Shown in pieces: positions 16,537 through 25,105 of a DNA stretch of 64,000 nucleotides. Both the position numbers and the translations under genes were made by a program. Origin of the DNA: Cognatundibacterium griseum (GTDB lineage Bacteria; Pseudomonadota; Gammaproteobacteria; Burkholderiales; Burkholderiaceae_D); contig NZ_JACOGC010000001.1 in the NCBI RefSeq assembly GCF_014284195.1, positions 558,001 to 622,000 on the forward strand, in the 5' to 3' direction. The notes beneath the pieces are model-generated. The model worked only from the letters and a program-made list of their open reading frames with translations. It was not told the origin of the DNA and made no database searches. The first letter of the stretch is position 1, and each line of letters opens with the position of its first letter.

Positions 16537-16552
16537 TATTGATGGAGTATTC

Positions 16553-17767
16553 ATGCGCACACATACCAGCGATCTGCAAACTGCCACCCGCCTGACCCAT
16601 GCCGGGCGTAAGGGAAAATCACACCATGGACCAGTCAATCCGCCGCTGGTGCGTGCTTCTACAATGCTGTTTCCCGATTGTGCTGCACTGAAGGAGGCGA
16701 ACGGTACCCGCCGTTCCTACGGCCGTCATGCGACCGAGACCACGCTGGCGCTGGAGGAAGCGCTGTGCGCCGCTGAGGGGGCAGCAGCCTGCATGCTGAC
16801 TTCTTCGGGATTATCCGCTATTACCACGACTTTGCTGGCCTTGCTCAATCCCGGAGATCATTTGCTGATGGCGGATACGGTATACGACCCGACGCGCCAG
16901 TTTTGCGATGGCCTGTTAAAACAGCATGGAATTCGCACCACCTACTACGACCCTTTGATCGGTGCCGGGATTGCCGCGCTGATTGAGCCGGAAACCCGTG
17001 TTGTATTTGTGGAGTCTCCCGGCTCTCTGACATTTGAAGTTCAGGATATTCCGGCGATTGCTGCGGCAGCGCATGCAGCGGGGGCGGTGGTCGTTTCTGA
17101 CAGCACCTGGGCAACGCCGATTGGCTGGGCTTCTTTTAAGCTGGGTGTGGATGTGTCGATTCACGCAGCGACGAAATACATCGTCGGTCATTCCGATGCG
17201 CTGATGGGGGCAATTCTGACCAATGAGGCTTTGCATCAGCGTATCCGTGATACCTACCGGCAGCTGGGAATGTCTGTTGGTGGTGATGATGCAGCGCTGG
17301 CTTTGCGTGGCCTGCGGACGATGGCAGCAAGGCTGGCCGTGCACCGTGACAGCGCGCAGCAGATTGCCCGCTGGTTACAGCAGCAACCGGAGGTGGCGGA
17401 GATCCTGTATCCGCCACTGGAAGGGACGGCCGGTCACGCATTATGGAAACGCGATTTCCGGCCTGAATATGCCTGCGGTCTGATGGGCGTGGTATTCCGG
17501 CAGGATATTACGGAATCGCAGGTGGCGGCACTGATTGACCGGACGCAGTTATTCGGCATCGGTTTCAGTTGGGGAGGATATGAGAGCCTGATACTGCCGA
17601 CCCGGCCAGCGAATTACCGTACAGTTAACGCAGAAAGCTGGCAGTCGCCGATGCTGCGTCTGCATGTCGGTCTGGAAGCGGTGCCGGATCTGATTGCCGA
17701 TCTGCGGGCAGGTTTCAGTGCCATGCGCGAACTGCATGGCGAGGAAACGCTGTCAGTTGCCGGTTGA
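16553..17767 (+). CDS. metC: Cystathionine beta-lyase-type PLP enzyme
   Basis: 404 residues of the Cys/Met-metabolism PLP family (PF01053). Lys208 in SIHAATKYIVGHSD forms the Schiff base, Asp183 (VVSDSTWA) contacts the pyridine nitrogen, and SSGLSAITTTLLALLNPGDHLL is the phosphate-binding region. The late motif GIGFSWGGYESLILP is characteristic of proteobacterial MetC (cystathionine to homocysteine) rather than gamma-synthase. Its divergent neighbour is an Lrp-family regulator. This adds a homocysteine-producing step near the ahcY-metF operon. Alternative: a related sulfur-amino-acid lyase. Confidence 0.9.
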   Translation: MRTHTSDLQTATRLTHAGRKGKSHHGPVNPPLVRASTMLFPDCAALKEANGTRRSYGRHATETTLALEEALCAAEGAAACMLTSSGLSAITTTLLALLNPGDHLLMADTVYDPTRQFCDGLLKQHGIRTTYYDPLIGAGIAALIEPETRVVFVESPGSLTFEVQDIPAIAAAAHAAGAVVVSDSTWATPIGWASFKLGVDVSIHAATKYIVGHSDALMGAILTNEALHQRIRDTYRQLGMSVGGDDAALALRGLRTMAARLAVHRDSAQQIARWLQQQPEVAEILYPPLEGTAGHALWKRDFRPEYACGLMGVVFRQDITESQVAALIDRTQLFGIGFSWGGYESLILPTRPANYRTVNAESWQSPMLRLHVGLEAVPDLIADLRAGFSAMRELHGEETLSVAG

Positions 17768-17889
17768 GTAGATGCAGCGGTGGTTCATTTTTATCCAAGC
17801 TGGTCTTGCCGCTGTTGATGGCAGGGGAATGCTGGTGTCAACATATCGGATGTTACTGCGCGACGCTGACTTTGCATGGTGTTGCGCCG

Positions 17890-18492
17890 TTAATCACCCG
17901 GTTTGACACTGGGCTCGCTGATCACGGTGATTTTTAATACGGCCTTCACCGCCTTGCCATTGATTTCCCCCGGTGTAAAGCGGGCATTCCGGAAACGCTG
18001 TGCGATCAGCCCGGAAAATGCGCGCGCATCCTCGCCCTCAACAGATTCCAGAACGTCGGCGACGGTACCGTCGCTATCAATCAGCAGCGTCAGTTCTGCT
18101 TTTCCTGCCACAGCCACTTCGTCGATCGCAGTGGTATTCAAGTCGATATCGGTGATGGGTTCCGGTAAGCGGGTCAGACTGCCCGCCGGGAAATAGTTTC
18201 CGGATAATGCGTTGTCAGTCAGCGGCTTTGCCTGTTCGCTGGACTTCTTTATGTTGGCAGCTGAGTTGTGCGTCTCTATCGGTTCTTCTTTCCCGGGTTG
18301 CACCGGTACGGCTGGATTCTGATTTTTATTGCTCGTCACAATGCGTATCCTCAGCCCTGACGATGTTGCTCCTTTGCCTGGCAGAGTTCTGATGGTGCCA
18401 TAGGACGCGAAGTCTCCTCGCCAGAAAATCCACAGACATGCCAGATGCAAGGCCAGGGAGCACAATAAAAATTTCAGCAGACGTGCGTTCAT
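17890..18492 (-). CDS. TonB-like protein with single N-terminal membrane anchor
   Basis: 200 residues. One membrane helix at about 6-24 (LKFLLCSLALHLACLWIF), a polar and proline-containing linker (to about 115), and a C-terminal TonB-type domain (AGKAELTLLIDSDGTVADVLESVEGEDARAFSGLIAQRFRNARFTPGEINGKAVKAVLKI). The HxxCL arrangement in the anchor recalls the SXXXH motif of TonB. No exbB or exbD is adjacent, so it may be an orphan energy transducer or a structural periplasm-spanning protein. It lies 251 bases downstream of pilY1 on the same strand, which suggests but does not prove a link to the pilus genes. Confidence 0.75.
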   Translation of the reverse strand: MNARLLKFLLCSLALHLACLWIFWRGDFASYGTIRTLPGKGATSSGLRIRIVTSNKNQNPAVPVQPGKEEPIETHNSAANIKKSSEQAKPLTDNALSGNYFPAGSLTRLPEPITDIDLNTTAIDEVAVAGKAELTLLIDSDGTVADVLESVEGEDARAFSGLIAQRFRNARFTPGEINGKAVKAVLKITVISEPSVKPGD

Positions 18493-18679
18493 GTGTGTGG
18501 CGGGGGTATTCGTTTGAACGCCTATTTTTTCACAAAATGCTGTTCCGGTGCCCGCTCAAAACGGGTGCGTACAACGAATGAGCGGCTGCAATGGTTTGAT
18601 ATGAATGGTGAGGCAGGTGTGGCGGGCTCAGGAGATGTCGTTGAACTGGGATTCATCCTGTTGTGAAACGCCCTGACAA

Positions 18680-18720
18680 TGACGCCCTCAATGGCGATTG
18701 CTCATCGCATGAGGGCGTCA
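18680..18720. repeat. Long hairpin after pilY1
   Basis: TGACGCCCTCA (18680-18690) and TGAGGGCGTCA (18710-18720) are perfect 11-bp inverted repeats, with a second inner stem GCGAT (18694-18698) and ATCGC (18704-18708). No U tract follows on either strand. Its place 24 bases after the pilY1 stop suggests a 3' end or processing structure for the pilin operon message. Confidence 0.6.
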
Positions 18721-18743
18721 GCCGGGTAGCTTCTTCAGGAGGG

Positions 18744-21700
18744 TTAATCGATATTTCGCTGCCAGTATGTCCGGTAGCGGCGACCAAGTGTCGGTGCCGG
18801 TGGTGTAATGACTTTGGTGCCGCTGATCACACCCTGATAGGTCTTACCGTTAATCTGCACAGAGATCGGAACCGGGGTCGGAGGATATCCGCCGCCGGCA
18901 CGGACGGAGTAGCGATCAGTAATGGTCAGTGTATGGCTCTGATTCACATCGAAGGTCGAAGCACCGTTCAGATAGTTCAGCATATAGATGCGTGCTTCAC
19001 CAAGATTACCGGTACAGGTGTTGGTTGCTGCTGTCGCAGGTAAATTGGTGGCGAAAACAACGGTTCCTGCCAGAGTGGTTGAGCCACTTACCACTTTTTC
19101 GCCAGGACTCAGGGTGACATACCATCCGCTCGCCGCGGTCAGCGCAGTATTGGTGGCGGCAACCTGAGCTGTGGTGCCCATCTGCACGGTATCTGCGGTG
19201 ACGTCATACAACTGGCCAGAGACGCCGGTGGTTGATCCTGCCACACCTTCAATAATCGGGGTGGCCCTGACTGCATTGAGGCTGTGATCATCCTTGATCA
19301 TGTAATAGCGGTTCTGGATGGTGGTATCAAAAGGATGTTCACGATCACCGGAGCCGATCAGCAAAGAGTCGAAGTTGTTGCTAGAAGTGGCGGGGATAAT
19401 ATCCGGCGGATAAAGGAATTTCCGTGCATTGATGCCAGTGCCGCCGAGTGAGGCCAGTTGCGTGACGGTCCAGTTGGCAGGCATGGCGTCATTGACGTTG
19501 ATGCGCCAGACGTTGCCGCCGGTGTCGGCCGCATAAATTCGGTCGATATTGCCGTCACCATCGGAGTCATACAGTGACACATTAGATGGAATGGCGTAAC
19601 TCATGCCGGGTACAGTCAGATTGTAGAGTGCGCCTGATACGGAGGCGCCTGCCTGCCAGATCAGGGCACCAGTTGTTGCATCGAGCACCATCACACCGCG
19701 CCCCATGGTGGCAGTACTTTGTATGATAGTGTCATTTGCTGCCGGGTCATACCCCATTCCGAAAATCAGAACCGGATTTGCCTGATAACGCAGTTTTGCA
19801 ACTCTCATGTCGGACCAGGTCTGGCCGAGTTCGGTGAATCCCGTATCGGAATTACTGTGCTTCCACAGGAATTTCGGTGCTGCCGGGTTGCTGACATCCA
19901 GTGCGTAAACAAAGCGGCCGCCACGTCGCATGGTGACAAACAGATAAGCCTTGTCGCCACGGGTGTAATCGATCTTGCCATCGCCGGCAGAAGAGTAGGT
20001 ATATACCGTTGCTGACCCATCCATAAAGTACGGCTTGGGATTGGTTGGCGAAATCAGCGGAGAGTGATCTCGCATCCGTTTGAATTGCGGGAAATGCTCG
20101 GATGCGATGAAGCCCCATAGTTCACTGCCGTCATTATTGGAGGTATTCTGACCGCCTTTGACTGCATGCAGAATACCGTCATTGCCGCCGTAAAACAGCA
20201 TGACGTCATCCGGAGTGCGGTTGTAGTTCACTACCGCCGGACGTGAATGCAATACGTCGCCATGATTAAAGCCGCGGATGTAAGCTGTTGTTGCAGCCGG
20301 GTCCGGATTGTCGTCCAGTTGCGTATTGCCGCCACGAACCCAGTTGATGATGGAATCATGGTCTGCCGTGCTTGCTGCACCCAGCATGGTATTGGTGATT
20401 GCGTTGTTACTGGTATTGAAAGGAGTGGCGGACAATAATGATCCGCCGGTGCAGTTCCCTGTACAGGTATAGATGTTGCGGCTGGCCTGGCTGGTTGCGT
20501 AGGTCGTGCGCAAGTATTGTGCTGCCGCTCCTTTTTCAACCAGATCACCATCCGGCGAGTCGGAGTTGCCGCCGACACCTTGCGAATTGACATAATAAGA
20601 CGGATCCCAGAAGGTCGAAGCCTGGGTCCAGAAACTGACCGCACTGGGGTTGATAAATCCGGTAGTCTGGTTTTCGACCGGTGCACCAAGGCTGTCTGCG
20701 AGGAACAAGGTCGGTGGAGTGGTTGCGGTATCGACGCCGAGCTGATATTGCTTCAGATTGCCCACCCAGTTCGGGGCTGCCATCGCATCAGGGCGGAAAA
20801 CACCCAGATATACCTGATTCAGATAGCTGCCGCGCACACTGACGGATACCGGCAGAGACGCGGATGCAAATACAGAGTTGACCGCCTGAATCTGGGCCAG
20901 AATATTTTGCAATGCAGTTGCCAGAGCCTGATCGCTGCCAGCCTGAAAGTATTGACCGCCGCCATTCTTGGCCATGTTTTTCATCATGGTTGTAAATGCC
21001 GGATTCTGCTGCGCATTGTAGGCATCAATCGTGTAAGTGGTGACAGAGCCATTGGTGGCGGCGACACTGCCGGGTGTCAGATCCGGACGAAGATGCAGGA
21101 AACGTGCCCAGGCAGACTGTACATCGGGAGTGGATGTGTAGTGGTAGGCCGTGAGCGTTGTCGCTGCCGGGTCACTGGCACTGGGTGTAGGAGGCAGTTG
21201 TCCCTGACGGTTGTTACCGATAAAAATAATGTAGGTTTTGGCGCAGCCGTTGGTATTAATGGGTGTGTTGTAGGCAGAACCATTCGCAGAACCTTTGTAA
21301 GCAAAGTTGCTGCTTAACCCTTCTCCTGCCGGAGTATAGGGCACGGAATTACCCGCATAGTCGGCATTTGCTGCCATACCGGCCCAGCTATTGGCGCCAG
21401 TCAGGTAAAGCCAGGTTTCGTATAAGGCATTGGCATAATCACCGGAGGACTGATTAATTTTTTCACTCGGCGAATTCACGTTTGCAGAGATATAGGAAAC
21501 GATGTCCTGCAATGCGGCATTGTTGTTGCTGACACTCATGCTGCGCACACCGTAACGCACATAACCGCCATCTTTGGTGCTGACGTCAAACATCATCAGA
21601 CCGACGTTGGCTGGCTGTTTGAGGCCGGCAACAAAATTTTTGATCGCAATCAGTTCAGCCTGTCCCTGTGTGGGTGAGCCAGACCATTTTTGGGATGCTT

Positions 21701-21863
21701 TGGACCAGTTCGCCGTGTTATCCAGGATGAAAATGATGTTCGGCGCTGGCGGTGTCACGCCGGGCGGCTGGTTAAAAATGTCTGTATCGGCAGCCTGGCT
21801 GGCAAGGGTGCTCAGTGCCATCGCAGCAAGCAATACCGTGTGGAAGAATCTTGGAAATTTCAT
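18744..21863 (-). CDS. pilY1: PilY1-type type IV pilus tip adhesin
   Basis: 1039 residues with a signal peptide (about 1-25, cleavage near SQAAD). The N-terminal half has a von Willebrand A-like region (NIIFILDNTANW, D48), with the metal site DxSxS changed to D-N-T-A-N. The C-terminal half is the conserved PilC/PilY beta-propeller (from GFNHGDVLHSRPAVV). It contains the calcium loop D766-x-D768-x-D770-x-N772-x-D774 (YDSDGDGNID). PilY1 sits at the pilus tip, promotes extension and adhesion and senses surfaces. It is last in the minor-pilin operon, after pilX. Confidence 0.92.
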   Translation of the reverse strand: MKFPRFFHTVLLAAMALSTLASQAADTDIFNQPPGVTPPAPNIIFILDNTANWSKASQKWSGSPTQGQAELIAIKNFVAGLKQPANVGLMMFDVSTKDGGYVRYGVRSMSVSNNNAALQDIVSYISANVNSPSEKINQSSGDYANALYETWLYLTGANSWAGMAANADYAGNSVPYTPAGEGLSSNFAYKGSANGSAYNTPINTNGCAKTYIIFIGNNRQGQLPPTPSASDPAATTLTAYHYTSTPDVQSAWARFLHLRPDLTPGSVAATNGSVTTYTIDAYNAQQNPAFTTMMKNMAKNGGGQYFQAGSDQALATALQNILAQIQAVNSVFASASLPVSVSVRGSYLNQVYLGVFRPDAMAAPNWVGNLKQYQLGVDTATTPPTLFLADSLGAPVENQTTGFINPSAVSFWTQASTFWDPSYYVNSQGVGGNSDSPDGDLVEKGAAAQYLRTTYATSQASRNIYTCTGNCTGGSLLSATPFNTSNNAITNTMLGAASTADHDSIINWVRGGNTQLDDNPDPAATTAYIRGFNHGDVLHSRPAVVNYNRTPDDVMLFYGGNDGILHAVKGGQNTSNNDGSELWGFIASEHFPQFKRMRDHSPLISPTNPKPYFMDGSATVYTYSSAGDGKIDYTRGDKAYLFVTMRRGGRFVYALDVSNPAAPKFLWKHSNSDTGFTELGQTWSDMRVAKLRYQANPVLIFGMGYDPAANDTIIQSTATMGRGVMVLDATTGALIWQAGASVSGALYNLTVPGMSYAIPSNVSLYDSDGDGNIDRIYAADTGGNVWRINVNDAMPANWTVTQLASLGGTGINARKFLYPPDIIPATSSNNFDSLLIGSGDREHPFDTTIQNRYYMIKDDHSLNAVRATPIIEGVAGSTTGVSGQLYDVTADTVQMGTTAQVAATNTALTAASGWYVTLSPGEKVVSGSTTLAGTVVFATNLPATAATNTCTGNLGEARIYMLNYLNGASTFDVNQSHTLTITDRYSVRAGGGYPPTPVPISVQINGKTYQGVISGTKVITPPAPTLGRRYRTYWQRNID

Positions 21864-21968
21864 CGCAAACTCCTGATGATGCGTTTCTGTATCGGTTCAA
21901 AATACGGGTGGCGGCATTGTTTGACGGTCAGTTCTGCCGCTCTGTCCTGCAGGTCACCCGTCAAATTC

Positions 21969-22439
21969 CTATGTGCAGGTTGCTGTTGCATCCATACGTA
22001 CTTTGGCCCCCTGATGCAAGGTGACCGATGCACCGGTCCGGTTGTCGGTGACGACGGCTTTGATATCCCAGTAGGTGTCTTTTGGTGCCGACTGTGCAAA
22101 ATCAACACTGTAACCTTCTACGGGGATCATTTTCAGGCAAACCGGTGCAGACGTATTGACGGTGTAATCAGGCACGCCGTCGTTATTAATATCAACACTG
22201 ATCGTCTGAGCAACCGGTGCGTAAAAACTGTTCAGGTTACCCATGATGGTTTCAATCGCCTGTTGCGCCGCCGCTGCGGCTTCGTTCTTGGCCTGCATGT
22301 TGCCGACTGTCTTCAGGTTGGCATTACCCATCCGGATCGCCGACACCACCAGCAAAGTCAGGACAATCAGCATCACCAGGCTGACCAGAAAAGTCGCTCC
22401 GCGCTGATGCTTCTTTTGATAGATTGCTTCAGGGATCAT
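21969..22439 (-). CDS. pilX: Minor pilin assembly protein PilX
   Basis: 156 residues. Prepilin-type leader HQRG followed by ATFLVSLVMLIVLTLLVVSAIRMGNANLKTVGNMQAKNEAAAAAQQAIETI. As usual for PilX, the Glu at position +5 of mature pilins is missing, which fits a tip component of the GspK/PilX type. It ends with a Cys-containing tail. The gene follows pilW directly (stop and start are adjacent). A 105-base gap separates it from pilY1. Confidence 0.85.
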   Translation of the reverse strand: MIPEAIYQKKHQRGATFLVSLVMLIVLTLLVVSAIRMGNANLKTVGNMQAKNEAAAAAQQAIETIMGNLNSFYAPVAQTISVDINNDGVPDYTVNTSAPVCLKMIPVEGYSVDFAQSAPKDTYWDIKAVVTDNRTGASVTLHQGAKVRMDATATCT

Positions 22440-23489
22440 TTATTCTCTCCGTCCACTGGGATTGACGGCGCGTACAGCGGCGGTATAGATGTGGCGCTTG
22501 TACGCATCGGAAAATGGCCCGACTGCACCGGCAAGCCCCATGCTGTACGTTCTGCTATCTACGTAACCAGTCGTTGCGTCACTGTTTCGCGCCAGCAGAT
22601 TAACCTGTATCTCCATCACGTTGGGCCAGTCAGCCACACTGGGTGCGGTGACAAACGGTAATGCCGGAATACCTGAGCCTGTATTATCAATCCCATAGTC
22701 AAGCTGCATATTCTGGATGCCATCTACCAGTGGTGTCACGACGAGCGTGGCCGCACCTGAAGTGACGGACATTTCCAGCCGTTTGAGCGTTGGCACCGGA
22801 TATCCATCATCTGCTGCGCCTGTGCAGGTGGTGGCGCCGGGGGCATAGACATTGCATGGACTGATGAAATAAATATGCTCCACGTATTTGCGTAATTCAG
22901 CCGGCGTAGTGGCATCTTTTTGTGTCAGGTTAAACACGCTGGTATCGCTGCCGGAGCCGGTCACTTTACCGTTCGGGGTCGTTTGTATGTAAATCTGGCC
23001 GGGAACTGCGGTGGAAATGGTGGGAAGCGTGTCATCTGCTTCCAGTCTGCGCACCACGAGGATATCGGTTCCGCTGACGTGATTGGCATCCGGCAGGCAG
23101 GTGGACAGCGGGTCGGGAACCGTTGTCGGCGCATCGTAACCCTGCAGCGGCATTGCCAGGGACGCATCAATGCTGGCGATATCGGTGGCGCAGGGGTTAG
23201 GTAGTGCGGTCAGGGCAGTAAGTGCACCTGAATACTGCCCGTAATATCCTGCATGCTGGATATCATCCTGCAGCAGCGTTAATGCGTAGCGCCCATTTTC
23301 GATCTGCCGTCCTGACTTATCGATTTCTGTGCGGCTACTGCTTTGTTGAGTGATCAGTATGGCAATTCCCGTCAGCAGCAACAGCCCGATGGTGATGGAA
23401 ATCATTAATTCCACCAGCGACAGGCCAGCCTGAGAATGGGCGGTATAAGGTCGCGAAAGCGGGGAGGCGGTCGTATTCATCATAATCAA
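22440..23489 (-). CDS. pilW: Minor pilin assembly protein PilW
   Basis: 349 residues. Prepilin cleavage site SQAG / LSLVELMISITIGLLLLTGIAILI, with Glu at +5 of the mature protein. A long periplasmic part contains the PilW signature (GRQIENGRYALTLLQDDIQHAGYYGQYSG). It helps form the priming complex at the pilus tip. The start overlaps the pilV stop by 4 bases. A few in-frame Met codons near the start make the exact first residue uncertain. Confidence 0.88.
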   Translation of the reverse strand: MIMMNTTASPLSRPYTAHSQAGLSLVELMISITIGLLLLTGIAILITQQSSSRTEIDKSGRQIENGRYALTLLQDDIQHAGYYGQYSGALTALTALPNPCATDIASIDASLAMPLQGYDAPTTVPDPLSTCLPDANHVSGTDILVVRRLEADDTLPTISTAVPGQIYIQTTPNGKVTGSGSDTSVFNLTQKDATTPAELRKYVEHIYFISPCNVYAPGATTCTGAADDGYPVPTLKRLEMSVTSGAATLVVTPLVDGIQNMQLDYGIDNTGSGIPALPFVTAPSVADWPNVMEIQVNLLARNSDATTGYVDSRTYSMGLAGAVGPFSDAYKRHIYTAAVRAVNPSGRRE

Positions 23490-24073
23490 TTCAGGTTGGC
23501 GATCTGCAAAGGCATACTGACAACACGCCGCATGGTTTCATCGCCATACAGGCCTTTACCGCAGGAAAGTCCGGAACCGGGTGCGGCAGTTTTTCCATTT
23601 CCTTGCCAGGCGATGCTGACCAGATAAGTGCCGCTCGCCGAGTCAAAACTGATGCAGCCGCGGGCGCCGATCATTGCTCCCAGATTTGCTGTGCCGCTTT
23701 GCTCTGCCGTACCGGTGAGTAAATTATTCCAGGCCGTCAAGTCATTATTGGCAAGGGTATAGGCTTCGACTGAACCTGACGAACACGAGGGTGTGACGCT
23801 GGAGCTCACCCCGAGGTATGGTGTGCCATTGACGGTATCAGTCGTGATTGCATAGCATGGCGCAGCGGTACGGTTGGCATTGATGCGGCCTGCCAGATCC
23901 TGCAGCAACACCAGCGCCTGGGCGCGCTGGTAAGACTCCATTTCGGAGCGTTGGCTCAACAGCATCAGGCCTACCAACCCCAAAAGACCCAGCATCAGAA
24001 TCACCAGTGTCACCAGCACTTCGATCATGCTGTAACCGGCTTGAAGAGGGCGGGTTTTTTGATATAAGTTCAT
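23486..24073 (-). CDS. pilV: Minor pilin assembly protein PilV
   Basis: 195 residues. Cleavage site LQAG / YSMIEVLVTLVILMLGLLGLVGLMLLSQRSEMESYQRAQAL with Glu at +5, the usual PilV start. It overlaps fimT and pilW by 4 bases on each side, so the three genes are translationally coupled. Part of the tip priming complex of type IV pili. Confidence 0.88.
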   Translation of the reverse strand: MNLYQKTRPLQAGYSMIEVLVTLVILMLGLLGLVGLMLLSQRSEMESYQRAQALVLLQDLAGRINANRTAAPCYAITTDTVNGTPYLGVSSSVTPSCSSGSVEAYTLANNDLTAWNNLLTGTAEQSGTANLGAMIGARGCISFDSASGTYLVSIAWQGNGKTAAPGSGLSCGKGLYGDETMRRVVSMPLQIANLN

Positions 24074-24573
24074 GAACAGGCCCCTTTTTTGGTATTCGGT
24101 AGCCCGCTCAGATTAATCGTGATGCAGCGCTGAGCCGCATTGGAGCTGGTGTTGCTGCTGATGCTGAATGTCTGATTGGCGGTTGCCTGAATGCGTCCGT
24201 TCGAGCTGTAAATAATGCTGGCACTCTGGCCGGCAATCGTCAGTCCGGGGACTGATTCATGCTGGTTCAGATTCACCGTCCCTGCATTGACTGCCCAGCC
24301 ATTTTGCCAGCCACCGCTGGCTGCTGCGATGGTGACATTGCTGTTGCGCTTGATTGCTTCACTGCGTGCGAAAGTGAGTGTGTAAGACAGATCATAGGCC
24401 GCCGTTTTAATCTTTTGACCAGCAATAAAATCTCTGAACGCCGGGGCAGCGAGCGCCGACAGAATGGCTACGATGGCTATGGTGGTCAGCATTTCAACCA
24501 GTGTAAATCCATAGCTGCCGTAGTGTTGAGGTGGTCTTGAAGGATCTGGATTACACATGATTGAACTTTTCAA
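24070..24573 (-). CDS. fimT: FimT/GspH-type minor pseudopilin
   Basis: 167 residues. A long leader ends at GSYG / FTLVEMLTTIAIVAILSALAAPAFRDFIAGQKIKTAAYDLSYTLTFARSEAIKRNSNVTI, the GspH/FimT domain. In some bacteria FimT binds DNA during natural transformation; whether this one does cannot be told. The gene follows pilE by 6 bases and overlaps pilV by 4. The leader (about 22 residues) may be shorter if the Met at position 6 is used. Confidence 0.87.
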   Translation of the reverse strand: MKSSIMCNPDPSRPPQHYGSYGFTLVEMLTTIAIVAILSALAAPAFRDFIAGQKIKTAAYDLSYTLTFARSEAIKRNSNVTIAAASGGWQNGWAVNAGTVNLNQHESVPGLTIAGQSASIIYSSNGRIQATANQTFSISSNTSSNAAQRCITINLSGLPNTKKGACS

Positions 24574-24579
24574 TAATTT

Positions 24580-25026
24580 TTACCAGCAACTGGATACAGT
24601 ACCTGTTCCGGTGATTCCCTTATTCCCCACCTGATCGATTGTTAAACTTCCGCACAGCGTATCCATGCTCAGCTGATTATCGATCGGCGTGGCCGTAATC
24701 GTATATGTCGGAGGCGTTGCCGAGTTATTGGCCGCTATCGTGACGTTATAATTTTTCGATACTTCGGTCGGAATATTGGTCAAGCCAAGCAGCGTCATCG
24801 TGGTCGCGTATTGCCGCGCATCCAGGTTGTATTGCTCCTGCTTATTGGCAGCACTCAGAATGAAACTTTGGGCGGCGGAGCGGTTTGTCTTGATGATGTG
24901 CTGGATGTAGGACGGATAAGCAATGGCTGCGAGTATTCCGACGATCGCCAACACGGTTAAGAGTTCGATCAGGGTAAAGCCTTGTATTCTGTCTGCTGCA
25001 GAACGATCTCTGTTCATTGCCGTCAT
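24580..25026 (-). CDS. pilE: PilE-type minor pilin, first gene of the minor-pilin operon
   Basis: 148 residues. Cleavage RIQG / FTLIELLTVLAIVGILAAIAYPSYIQHIIKTNRSAAQSFILSAANKQEQYNLDARQYA, with Glu at +5. A C-terminal Cys pair (TLCGSL and SSCW) probably forms the D-loop disulfide. This resembles the PilE of pseudomonad and burkholderial minor-pilin clusters rather than the major pilin PilA. In many relatives pilE is last, after pilY1; here it is first, directly after the promoter. Confidence 0.87.
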   Translation of the reverse strand: MTAMNRDRSAADRIQGFTLIELLTVLAIVGILAAIAYPSYIQHIIKTNRSAAQSFILSAANKQEQYNLDARQYATTMTLLGLTNIPTEVSKNYNVTIAANNSATPPTYTITATPIDNQLSMDTLCGSLTIDQVGNKGITGTGTVSSCW

Positions 25027-25063
25027 CTCCGGTTATTCCATCATCCGCGCTGTTGGCGCAGAA

Positions 25064-25105
25064 TGTTCCTGTGTAGATTATAGGAACAGATTGTAATGCT
25101 TTACA
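25064..25105 (-). promoter_or_regulatory. Promoter of the minor-pilin operon with an overlapping inverted repeat
   Basis: On the minus strand a perfect TATAAT (25082-25077) stands 17 bases from a weak -35 (TGTAAA, 25105-25100), giving a start near 25070, about 45 bases before the pilE ATG. TGTTCCT (25064-25070) and AGGAACA (25082-25088) form a perfect 7-bp inverted repeat with an 11-base spacer across the -10 and start site, a typical place for a repressor. Confidence 0.55.

Noticed and set aside
18663-22661. Several plus-strand open frames opposite pilY1 and pilX
   Set aside because: Low-complexity, cysteine- and arginine-rich translations without family signatures; the minus-strand pilin genes explain the region.
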